This document shows positions 34,779 to 41,371 of a DNA stretch of 64,000 bases, one piece after another. Every line of letters begins with the position of its first letter. The first letter of the stretch is position 1. The translations under genes and the position numbers were made by a program. The DNA is from Streptomyces phaeofaciens (GTDB taxonomy: Bacteria; Actinomycetota; Actinomycetes; Streptomycetales; Streptomycetaceae), in NCBI RefSeq assembly GCF_014648915.1, contig NZ_BMSA01000008.1, positions 186,001 through 250,000 of the forward strand, given 5' to 3'. The notes below the pieces were generated by a model, which did no database searches, had not been told where the DNA came from, and saw nothing but the letters and a program-made list of their open reading frames with translations.

Positions 34779-34797
34779 CCGGCCGGTGTCCGGCCGG
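34779..34797 (+). terminator. terminator after the secreted hydrolase gene
   Basis: Perfect 8-bp stem CCGGCCGG / CCGGCCGG with loop TGT, 11 bp past the stop codon. Confidence 0.55.
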
Positions 34798-34860
34798 TGA
34801 TCGCCGGGTGGTCGCCGACCCGTCGGGGGCGTTGTCGGACCCGTGGTCCACCATGGACGC

Positions 34861-35259
34861 ATGAGCGAGCCGACCAGGATTCCCGCCCCCGACGGAGTCG
34901 CCGCCGCGGCCCAGTACGCGCATGTGGTGACCGGCACGGGCCGTTTCGTGGCCGTCTCCGGCCAACTGCCCCTCGACGAGCACGGCGCGCCGGTGGGCGT
35001 GGGCGACCCGGAGGCACAGGCCCACCGCGTCTTCGAGAACCTGCGGCGGTGCCTGGCCGCCGCCGGAGCCTCCTTCGACGACGTCGTCAAACTCACCTAC
35101 TTCGTCACGGACATGGCCCACATGCCGGCCATCCGCACCGCCCGTGCCGCCCACATACCCGACGACCGCCTCCCGGCCGCCTCGGCCGTCCAGGTCGCCG
35201 CGCTGGTCCGCCCCGAGTTCCTGATGGAGATCGAGGCGTTCGCGGTGGTGGGCGAGTGA
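34861..35259 (+). CDS. RidA family protein
   Basis: A 132-residue Rid/YjgF/UK114 protein, a trimeric deaminase for reactive enamine/imine intermediates. Seen: FVAVSGQLPLDEHGAPVG, the helix HRVFENLRRCLAAAGASFDDVVKLTYFVTDM, and the end VRPEFLMEIEAFAV with the Arg that binds the substrate carboxylate and the conserved Glu. ATG at 34861 matches the family start; a GTG six codons upstream is possible. Stop overlaps the GNAT start (GTGA). Confidence 0.9.
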   Translation: MSEPTRIPAPDGVAAAAQYAHVVTGTGRFVAVSGQLPLDEHGAPVGVGDPEAQAHRVFENLRRCLAAAGASFDDVVKLTYFVTDMAHMPAIRTARAAHIPDDRLPAASAVQVAALVRPEFLMEIEAFAVVGE

Positions 35260-35834
35260 CCGAAGCGGACGGGCCCGTCTCCCCCCTCGTCGTACGGGAC
35301 ATGACGCTCGCCGACTGCGACCGCGTCGCCGAGATCCGGATCCGCGGCTGGCAGCGCGCCTACCGGGGCCTGATGCCGCAGCCGTACCTCGACGCGCTGA
35401 GTGTCGCCGAGGACGCCGAGCGCCGCCGCGCCCTCTTCGGACGGGCCGACGGCGGTGTGGTGAACCTGGTCGCCGTGGGGGCACCTCGCGGGCCCTCGAG
35501 GCACCGGGGGAACGCCGGCGCGGTGATCGGCTGGGCGGCGCTCGGACCGTACCGGGACGGCGAGATCCGCACCGGGGACGCCGAGTTGTACGCGATCTAC
35601 GTGGACGCCGGGCATCTCGGCACCGGCGTGGGGCGCGCCCTCCTCCAGGAGTCGGTACGGCTGGCCGGCGCCCGGGGGCAGTCCCGTCTGTACCTGTGGG
35701 TGCTGAAGGAGAACGCGCCGGCCCGCCGGTTCTACGAGCGCGCAGGGTTCCGGGCGGACGGTGCCGAAGAACCCTTCGAGGTGGACGGCGCCGTGGTGCC
35801 CGAGGTGCGGTACGTGCGCCGCCTCACCGGCTGA
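35256..35834 (+). CDS. GNAT family N-acetyltransferase with an in-frame repeat insertion
   Basis: A 192-residue acetyltransferase: LVVRDMTLADCDRVAEIRIRGWQRAYRGLMP opening, core strand AELYAIYVDAGHLGTGVGRALLQES (acetyl-CoA loop GTGVGRA) and LYLWVLKENAPARRFYERAGF. Between VNLVAV and AGAVIGWAAL, where family members have a short turn, residues 75-86 (GAPRGPSRHRGN) are encoded by a palindromic repeat at 35476-35511, exactly 36 bases, which keeps the frame. Translationally coupled to ridA. Acceptor unknown. Confidence 0.87.
   Translation: MTEADGPVSPLVVRDMTLADCDRVAEIRIRGWQRAYRGLMPQPYLDALSVAEDAERRRALFGRADGGVVNLVAVGAPRGPSRHRGNAGAVIGWAALGPYRDGEIRTGDAELYAIYVDAGHLGTGVGRALLQESVRLAGARGQSRLYLWVLKENAPARRFYERAGFRADGAEEPFEVDGAVVPEVRYVRRLTG
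35476..35511. repeat. palindromic REP-like element inside the GNAT gene
   Basis: 36 bp starting TGGGGGCACC and ending GAGGCACCGGGGGA, foldable through CCTCG/CGAGG. It shares ends and inner GAGGCA with the intergenic element at 36564-36598. Elements of this look (TGGGGG.ACC...GGGGGA) are frequent between genes in Streptomyces; a copy inside a reading frame is unusual. Confidence 0.65.
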
Positions 35835-35838
35835 GGGT

Positions 35839-36414
35839 TCAGCGCTGCGCCGGGATCCGGGCCAGCGCGTGCACGGCGGCCTCGGCGAGGACCGGGTGGG
35901 CCAGCGCCTCGTTCAGCACGGGCCGGGCCCGGTGGTCGCCGAGCGCGCCCAGCCCTTCGACGCAGGCGAGGGCCACCCGCCGGTAGGGGTCGTGCGGCCG
36001 CAGTCGCCGCCGCAGGGCCGTGATCAGCGCGGGCACCGACTCCGGCGCGCGCAGTTCCACCAGGAGCCGTACGGGATGCAGGGCGTAGGCCGCGCGCAGT
36101 TCGTTGGTGGCCAGGGCGGCGGCCGCGCGGGCGGTGCGGGGGTCGCCGAGGCGGGCCAGGGCGTAGGCGGCCGAGACGCAGCGCGGCGGGTCACGGTGGT
36201 TGAGCAGCAGGACGAGGGCCTCGAAGGCGCGCCGGTCGCCGGCGAGTCCCAGCCGGAACGCGGCGACCTCCCGGGCCCACAGCGGCTGTCCCGGTTCGAC
36301 GAGCACGCCCGCCAGTTCGTCGTGGCCGGCGGGGCCCGCCAGCCGCTCGTACGCCGCCGTGCCGCCCGACTCCCGCCGTAAGCGCTCCGTGAGCGCTCGT
36401 ACCTCTTCGTCCAT
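35839..36414 (-). CDS. HEAT-repeat domain protein
   Basis: A 191-residue all-helical protein of HEAT/PBS-lyase-type repeats: WAREVAAFRLGLAGDRRAFEALVLLLNHRDPPRCVSAAYALARLGDPRTARAAAAL illustrates in short the pair of helices per unit, and later PYRRVALACVEGLGALGDH repeats it (each stretch continues without Cys motifs or catalytic residues). Such proteins are adaptors; the partner is unknown. Converges with the GNAT gene across five bases. Confidence 0.85.
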   Translation of the reverse strand: MDEEVRALTERLRRESGGTAAYERLAGPAGHDELAGVLVEPGQPLWAREVAAFRLGLAGDRRAFEALVLLLNHRDPPRCVSAAYALARLGDPRTARAAAALATNELRAAYALHPVRLLVELRAPESVPALITALRRRLRPHDPYRRVALACVEGLGALGDHRARPVLNEALAHPVLAEAAVHALARIPAQR

Positions 36415-36504
36415 GGGTCGAGCGTAGGGGGCGCGGCCCGCGGTGCGGGCCAGGTCACAGAACCGGGGACTGGCGCGCTCGTTACCGGCCGGTTAAGCTC
36501 ATAC

Positions 36505-36525
36505 GAGCGAGTTACCCACTCGCTC
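36505..36525. promoter_or_regulatory. 21-bp dyad, candidate operator
   Basis: GAGCGAGT-TACCC-ACTCGCTC: two perfect 8-bp arms and a 5-bp spacer. The size suits a TetR-type dimer or pair of dimers; the TetR gene two genes downstream is one candidate binder, but the sequence differs from the dyad in the ccr promoter. Confidence 0.65.
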
Positions 36526-36563
36526 CACCTCCTCGCGGCGGCCTGGTGACGCAGCCACCGTGA

Positions 36564-36598
36564 TGGGGAACCCCCCAGCCCTTTGAGGCAGTGGGGGA
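36564..36598. repeat. REP-like palindromic element
   Basis: Begins TGGGGAACC and ends GAGGCAGTGGGGGA; CCCCC...GGGGG and GCC...GGC pair to a hairpin with loop near CTTTGA. Related to the element at 35476-35511. Could end transcripts or shape the leader RNA. Confidence 0.6.
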
Positions 36599-36674
36599 AG
36601 TCGGTTCGGTGCCTCGTGTACCGCAGTACGACCCGGCCACGGGACAGGGCCGGTCGGATCTCCCCGTTCGTCCT

Positions 36675-36719
36675 CCGGGCGTGTGCGCGCCCGCGGCGAC
36701 CGGTACCGGGCGTGTGCGC
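36675..36719. repeat. 14-bp direct repeat, 31 bp apart
   Basis: CCGGGCGTGTGCGC at 36675-36688 and 36706-36719, start to start 31 bp, or three helical turns, so both copies face the same side of the DNA. Confidence 0.65.
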
Positions 36720-36837
36720 TCGCAGCCCGGCAACACCCGCACTCCTTTTCGCACCCCGGTGCGCCATGACCCGCGAGGGCTCAGCCGGCGCACCCGGGCG
36801 CGTTTCCCAGTCGTCACCTCTCTTCTGGAGTCCCGCG

Positions 36838-38643
36838 ATGGCCACTCCCCTGTCCGACACCTCTCTGTCCCCGCTCCGGACGATCGCCGTCGTCGGCCTC
36901 GGCACGATGGGCACCGGCATCGCCGAGGTCCTCGCCAAGGCCGGCCGTACGGTCGTCGGCATCGACATCAGCGAGTCCCAGGCCGCGCGCTTTGTCGCCG
37001 CCCTGGAGGCGTCCACCGCCCGCGCCGTGGAGCGCGGCCGGCTCACCGAGCAGGAGCGCGCCGAGGCCCTGGCCCGTGTGCGCACCTCCACCGACCTGCG
37101 CTCGGCGGCCGACGCCGACCTCGTGATCGAGGTGACGCCGGAGTCGTACGAGATCAAGCAGCAGGTCTTCCGCGAGCTCGACGCGATCGTGCGCCCCGAG
37201 GCCGTCCTCGCGACCGGCACCAACGCCCTGTCCGTGACCCGGCTGGCTGCCGAGTCGGCCCGCCCGGAGCGCGTGCTGGGCCTGCACTTCTTCAACCCGG
37301 CGCCGGCCATGAAGCTGGTCGAGGTCGTCTCCTCGGTGCTGACCGCGCCCACCGCCGTCGGCGCCGTCACCGACCTCGCCCTGGATCTCGGCAAGGAGCC
37401 GGTCGCGGTCGGCGACCGCCCCGGGTTCGTCGCCGACGGCCTGCTGTTCGGCTACCTCAACCAGGCCGCCGCCATGTACGAGGCGCGGTACGCCTCCCGC
37501 GAGGACATCGACGCCGCGATGCGGCTGGGCTGCGGCCTGCCGATGGGCCCGCTGGCGCTCCTCGACCTGATCGGCGTCGACACGGCCCGTACCGTCCTGG
37601 ACGCCATGTACGCCGAGTCCCACGACCGGCTGCACGCCCCCGCCCCGATCCTCAAGCAGCTCAGCGAGGCGGGCCTGACCGGCCGCAAGGCGGGCCGCGG
37701 CTTCTACACCTACGAGGCGCCGGGCAGCTCGACGGTCGTCCCGGACGCCGCCACCCCCCGCTCCGGCGAGTCCGGCACCCCGGGCCGCACGGTGCGCAGT
37801 GTCGGGGTCGCGGGTTCCGGCACCATGGCCTCCGGTATCGCCGAGGTCTTCGCCAAGGCGGGCTACGACGTCGTCCTGGCCGCCCGCAGCGAGGAGAAGG
37901 CGCAGACGGCGAAGGCCCGGATCGGCAAGTCGCTGGCCCGCTCCGTCGACAAGGGCCGGCTCACCGCGGAGGCGGCCGCCGAGACCCTGGGCCGGATCAC
38001 CCCCGCCGGGTCCTACGAGTCCTTCGCCGACGTCGACCTGGCCGTGGAGGCGGTCGCCGAGGACCTGGAGGTCAAGCAGCAGCTGTTCGCGACGCTGGAC
38101 AAGGTCTGCAAGGCGGGTGCCGTCCTGGCGACCACCACCTCGTCGCTGCCGGTCGTCGCCTGCGCCCGGGCCACCTCGCGTCCGCAGGACGTGATCGGCA
38201 TGCACTTCTTCAACCCGGCGCCCGCGATGAAGCTGGTCGAGGTCGTCCGCACGGTGCTGACCGCCGACGACGTCCACGCGACGGTGCACGAGGTGTGCGG
38301 CCGGATCCGCAAGCACGCCGTCGACTGCGGGGACCGGGCCGGGTTCATCGTGAACGCGCTGCTCTTCCCGTACCTGAACAACGCGATCAAGATGGTGCAG
38401 GAGCACTACGCGACGCTCGACGACATCGACGCCGCGATGAAGCTGGGCGGCGGCTACCCGATGGGCCCCTTCGAGCTGCTCGACGTCGTCGGACTCGACG
38501 TCTCGCTGGCGATCGAGAAGGTCCTGCACCGCGAGTTCCGTGACCCGGGACTGGCGCCGGCCCCGCTGCTGGAGCACCTGGTGGCCGCGGGCTGCCTCGG
38601 CCGCAAGACCGGCCGTGGCTTCCGCGAATATGCCCGCCGCTGA
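36838..38643 (+). CDS. duplicated 3-hydroxyacyl-CoA (3-hydroxybutyryl-CoA) dehydrogenase
   Basis: A 601-residue protein holding two full 3-hydroxyacyl-CoA dehydrogenase modules (about residues 10-300 and 318-598). Each has its NAD site (VVGLGTMGTGIAEVLAKAG; VAGSGTMASGIAEVFAKAG) and its catalytic loop (GLHFFNPAPAMKLVEVV; GMHFFNPAPAMKLVEVV), so both look active. It would reduce acetoacetyl-CoA to 3-hydroxybutyryl-CoA, giving crotonyl-CoA for ccr after dehydration. GGAG seven bases before the ATG. First gene of the ethylmalonyl-CoA region. Confidence 0.9.
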   Translation: MATPLSDTSLSPLRTIAVVGLGTMGTGIAEVLAKAGRTVVGIDISESQAARFVAALEASTARAVERGRLTEQERAEALARVRTSTDLRSAADADLVIEVTPESYEIKQQVFRELDAIVRPEAVLATGTNALSVTRLAAESARPERVLGLHFFNPAPAMKLVEVVSSVLTAPTAVGAVTDLALDLGKEPVAVGDRPGFVADGLLFGYLNQAAAMYEARYASREDIDAAMRLGCGLPMGPLALLDLIGVDTARTVLDAMYAESHDRLHAPAPILKQLSEAGLTGRKAGRGFYTYEAPGSSTVVPDAATPRSGESGTPGRTVRSVGVAGSGTMASGIAEVFAKAGYDVVLAARSEEKAQTAKARIGKSLARSVDKGRLTAEAAAETLGRITPAGSYESFADVDLAVEAVAEDLEVKQQLFATLDKVCKAGAVLATTTSSLPVVACARATSRPQDVIGMHFFNPAPAMKLVEVVRTVLTADDVHATVHEVCGRIRKHAVDCGDRAGFIVNALLFPYLNNAIKMVQEHYATLDDIDAAMKLGGGYPMGPFELLDVVGLDVSLAIEKVLHREFRDPGLAPAPLLEHLVAAGCLGRKTGRGFREYARR

Positions 38644-38676
38644 CAGCGTCGGCGACTGGTCCACAGACGACCGGGA

Positions 38677-38730
38677 GTGGGGCGGACTGTTCGGCCCCAC
38701 CGGCGGCCCCCCGCCCGTCGAGGGCGGGGG
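38677..38730 (+). terminator. two adjacent hairpins between dehydrogenase and TetR genes
   Basis: Hairpin 1: GTGGGGC / GCCCCAC (38677-38700). Hairpin 2: CCCCCGCCC / GGGCGGGGG with loop GTCGA (38708-38730), 9 bp perfect, followed by AAA. Likely terminator of the dehydrogenase gene; hairpin 2 ends like the REP-like elements nearby. Confidence 0.65.
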
Positions 38731-38779
38731 AAACCCCGGACATGCGCACCGAGCTGCGCACATGCAGTACGTTCGGGTC

Positions 38780-39598
38780 ATGCCCCAGCCCGCCAGGTCC
38801 TCACGTACACCAGCCACGCCCGACGCGCCGGAGAGTGCCGCGGGCAGCCGCGCGGCCGCCCAACGGCTCAAGATGCGCCGAGAACTGGCGGCCGCGGCCA
38901 TGGAGCTGTTCGCCACCAAGGGGTACGAGGCGACCACCGTCGACGAGATCGCCGCTCAGGCCGGGGTCGCCCGGCGCACCTTCTTCCGCCACTTCCGCTC
39001 CAAGGAAGAGGCGATCTTCCCCGACCACGACGACACCCTGATCCGCGCCGAGGCGGTGCTGAACGCGGCGCCCGCGCACGAGCACCCGCTCGACACCGTG
39101 TGCCGCGGGATCAAGGAAGTCATGAAGATGTACGCGGCCCGGCCGGAGATCTCGGTCGCCCGCTACAAGCTGACGCGCGAGGTGCCCACCCTGCGTGAGG
39201 CGGAGATCGCGTCGGTGGCCCGCTACGAGCGGCTCTTCACCCGTTATCTGCTCGGCCACTTCGACGAGCACGCGCACGACGACGACGCCAACGACGACCC
39301 GCTGCTGGCCGAGGTCGCCGCCTCCGCGGTGGTCACCGCCCACAACCATGTGCTGCGACGCTGGCTCAGGGCCGGCGGGCAGGGCGAGGTGGAGGCACAG
39401 CTCGACCACGCCTTCGCGATCGTGCGCCGCACCTTCGGCACGGGCATCGGGGCCGGGCGCAGCGGCGCCGCCGCCTCCGCCAGGCCGGCGCCCGCCGCGG
39501 TCTCCGCCCAGGGCGAGGTCCTGGTGACGGTGGCGCGCACCGACGCCCCGCTCGACGAGGTCATGCGGACCATCGAGCAGGCGCTCAAGGAGCGCTGA
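38780..39598 (+). CDS. TetR family transcriptional regulator
   Basis: A 272-residue regulator. DNA-binding domain: KMRRELAAAAMELFATKGYEATTVDEIAAQAGVARRTFFRHFRSKEE condensed here by its ends (helix 1 RELAAAAMELF, recognition helix RRTFFRHF), residues 32-80. The ligand domain follows to about 235 and there is an extra Ala/Pro-rich tail ending EVMRTIEQALKER. ATG at 38780 is preferred to an in-frame ATG at 38762 since conserved sequence begins later. It sits between the dehydrogenase and ccr in the arrangement known in Streptomyces and may sense an acyl-CoA; a dyad in the ccr promoter is a candidate target. Confidence 0.88.
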   Translation: MPQPARSSRTPATPDAPESAAGSRAAAQRLKMRRELAAAAMELFATKGYEATTVDEIAAQAGVARRTFFRHFRSKEEAIFPDHDDTLIRAEAVLNAAPAHEHPLDTVCRGIKEVMKMYAARPEISVARYKLTREVPTLREAEIASVARYERLFTRYLLGHFDEHAHDDDANDDPLLAEVAASAVVTAHNHVLRRWLRAGGQGEVEAQLDHAFAIVRRTFGTGIGAGRSGAAASARPAPAAVSAQGEVLVTVARTDAPLDEVMRTIEQALKER

Positions 39599-39620
39599 AC
39601 CCGCCCGCCACGCTGTGATG

Positions 39621-39647
39621 ACGGCCACCCCACGGGGTGGCCGTTTT
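39621..39647 (+). terminator. Rho-independent terminator of the tetR gene
   Basis: ACGGCCACCCC / GGGGTGGCCGT stem (11 bp, two-base centre) followed by TTTT, 22 bp after the stop. One of few terminators here with a T-tract. Confidence 0.85.
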
Positions 39648-39755
39648 GGCATGTCAGGGCACCTTTTCGCGCGGATTTCAGGACCCGTTCGATCGATCAT
39701 CGCTCATTTGTTACGTAAAGATTTCACCTGAGCCCAAGTCATGGCACTCAGTGCC

Positions 39756-39784
39756 TTGCCACCTGACACGCGGTGTCATACGTT
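39756..39784 (+). promoter_or_regulatory. ccr operon promoter with internal dyad
   Basis: TTGCCA (39756-39761), 17 bp, TACGTT (39779-39784): a fair housekeeping-type promoter. The spacer holds TGACAC-GCG-GTGTCA (39764-39778), a perfect dyad; a bound regulator would exclude polymerase. The adjacent TetR product is the natural candidate. A second small palindrome TTACGTAA lies at 39711-39718. Confidence 0.68.
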
Positions 39785-40010
39785 GAAGGTGTCCGGGCGG
39801 CCGGCGTGCAGAGACCTTTCGTACGTCGGCTGTCCCCGCAAGCCCCACGGCATGCGCGCCCGGACGCCTGCGTCACAGGCACCCTCCCGCGCCACAAAGC
39901 GCTGCCGAAGCACCACCGCCGAACCGACGGCACCTTCCGAAATCCCTCAGCAGCACCGCCGCAACCCTCAGCGCCCCGCCCTCAGGGCGCTCACCGCCGG
40001 AGGCAACACC
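39785..40010 (+). other. about 220-nt ccr leader
   Basis: Between the promoter and the ccr start lies a long leader without a supported gene. It includes a small stem GCGCCC / GGGCGC (39971-39990) just before the GGAGG ribosome site at 39999. No known riboswitch consensus is recognisable. Confidence 0.5.
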
Positions 40011-41354
40011 GTGACCACTCAGGCCATTCTGGACGCGATCCAGTCGCCGGACTCGACGCCGGCCGACTTCGCCGCCCTGCAGCTCCCCGAGTCGTACCGC
40101 GCGATCACCGTGCACAAGGACGAGACGGAGATGTTCGCCGGTCTCGAGACCCGCGACAAGGACCCCCGCAAGTCGATCCACCTCGACGACGTCGCCCTGC
40201 CCGAGCTGGGCCCGGGCGAGGCCCTGGTGGCCGTCATGGCCTCCTCGGTGAACTACAACTCGGTGTGGACGTCGATCTTCGAGCCGGTGTCGACCTTCAA
40301 CTTCCTGGAGCGCTACGGGCGGCTCAGCGAGCTCAGCAAGCGCCACGACCTGCCGTACCACATCATCGGTTCGGACCTCGCGGGCGTCGTCCTGCGCACC
40401 GGCCCGGGAGTCAACTCCTGGAAGCCCGGCGACGAGGTCGTCGCGCACTGTCTGTCCGTCGAGCTGGAGTCCTCCGACGGGCACAACGACACGATGCTCG
40501 ACCCCGAGCAGCGCATCTGGGGCTTCGAGACCAACTTCGGCGGCCTCGCCGAGATCGCGCTCGTCAAGTCCAACCAGCTGATGCCCAAGCCGGGCCACCT
40601 GAGCTGGGAGGAGGCCGCCGCCCCCGGCCTGGTCAACTCCACCGCCTACCGGCAGCTGGTCTCCCGCAACGGCGCCGGCATGAAGCAGGGCGACAACGTC
40701 CTGATCTGGGGCGCGAGCGGCGGGCTCGGCTCGTACGCCACCCAGTTCGCCCTCGCCGGCGGCGCCAACCCCATCTGTGTCGTCTCCTCGCCGCAGAAGG
40801 CGGACATCTGCCGCTCGATGGGCGCCGAGGCGATCATCGACCGCAACGCCGAGGGCTACAGGTTCTGGAAGGACGAGAGCACCCAGGACCCGAAGGAGTG
40901 GAAGCGCTTCGGCAAGCGCATCCGCGAGTTCACCGGCGGCGAGGACATCGACATCGTCTTCGAGCACCCGGGCCGCGAGACCTTCGGTGCGAGCGTCTAC
41001 GTCACCCGCAAGGGCGGCACCATCACCACCTGCGCCTCGACCTCGGGCTACATGCACGAGTACGACAACCGCTACCTGTGGATGTCCCTGAAGCGGATCA
41101 TCGGCTCGCACTTCGCCAACTACCGCGAGGCCTGGGAGGCCAACCGGCTCGTCGCGAAGGGCAAGATCCACCCCACCCTGTCGAAGGTCTACTCCCTGGA
41201 GGAGACCGGCCAGGCGGCCTACGACGTGCACCGCAACCTCCACCAGGGGAAGGTCGGCGTCCTGTGCCTGGCCCCCGAGGAGGGCCTGGGTGTGCGCGAC
41301 GAGGAGATGCGCGCCCGGCACATCGACGCCATCAACCGCTTCCGCAACATCTGA
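40011..41354 (+). CDS. ccr: crotonyl-CoA carboxylase/reductase
   Basis: A 447-residue member of the zinc-less medium-chain dehydrogenase family that reductively carboxylates crotonyl-CoA with NADPH and CO2 to ethylmalonyl-CoA. Seen: ELGPGEALVAVMASSVNYNSVWT (CO2-pocket Asn in NYN), FNFLERYGRLS, HIIGSDLAGVV, FGGLAEIALVKSNQLMPKP, the nucleotide-binding IWGASGGLGSYATQFAL near 240, and EHPGRETFGASVYVTRKGG. Length equals that of characterised Ccr enzymes. GTG start with GGAGG seven bases ahead. First gene of the operon running to 46080. Confidence 0.96.
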   Translation: MTTQAILDAIQSPDSTPADFAALQLPESYRAITVHKDETEMFAGLETRDKDPRKSIHLDDVALPELGPGEALVAVMASSVNYNSVWTSIFEPVSTFNFLERYGRLSELSKRHDLPYHIIGSDLAGVVLRTGPGVNSWKPGDEVVAHCLSVELESSDGHNDTMLDPEQRIWGFETNFGGLAEIALVKSNQLMPKPGHLSWEEAAAPGLVNSTAYRQLVSRNGAGMKQGDNVLIWGASGGLGSYATQFALAGGANPICVVSSPQKADICRSMGAEAIIDRNAEGYRFWKDESTQDPKEWKRFGKRIREFTGGEDIDIVFEHPGRETFGASVYVTRKGGTITTCASTSGYMHEYDNRYLWMSLKRIIGSHFANYREAWEANRLVAKGKIHPTLSKVYSLEETGQAAYDVHRNLHQGKVGVLCLAPEEGLGVRDEEMRARHIDAINRFRNI

Positions 41355-41371
41355 GACACCCGAGGTCATAG

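Larger units (their letters stand above)
36415..36837. other. 423-bp intergenic region ahead of the 3-hydroxyacyl-CoA dehydrogenase gene
   Basis: No gene is supported here. It is the divergent promoter of the HEAT gene and the dehydrogenase gene. It holds the 10-bp palindrome ACCGGCCGGT (36484-36493), a 21-bp dyad (36505-36525), a REP-like hairpin (36564-36598) and a 14-bp direct repeat (36675-36719). If transcription begins near the dyad, the mRNA leader is about 300 nt. Confidence 0.7.

Noticed and set aside
36541..36665. Possible cobalamin riboswitch (GGGGAAGTCGGTTCGGTGCC and GACCCGGCCACGGG fragments)
   Set aside because: The order and spacing of the B12-box parts do not match the consensus (no AATCCGG partner, no GCCACTG core), and the first part is better explained as a REP-like hairpin.
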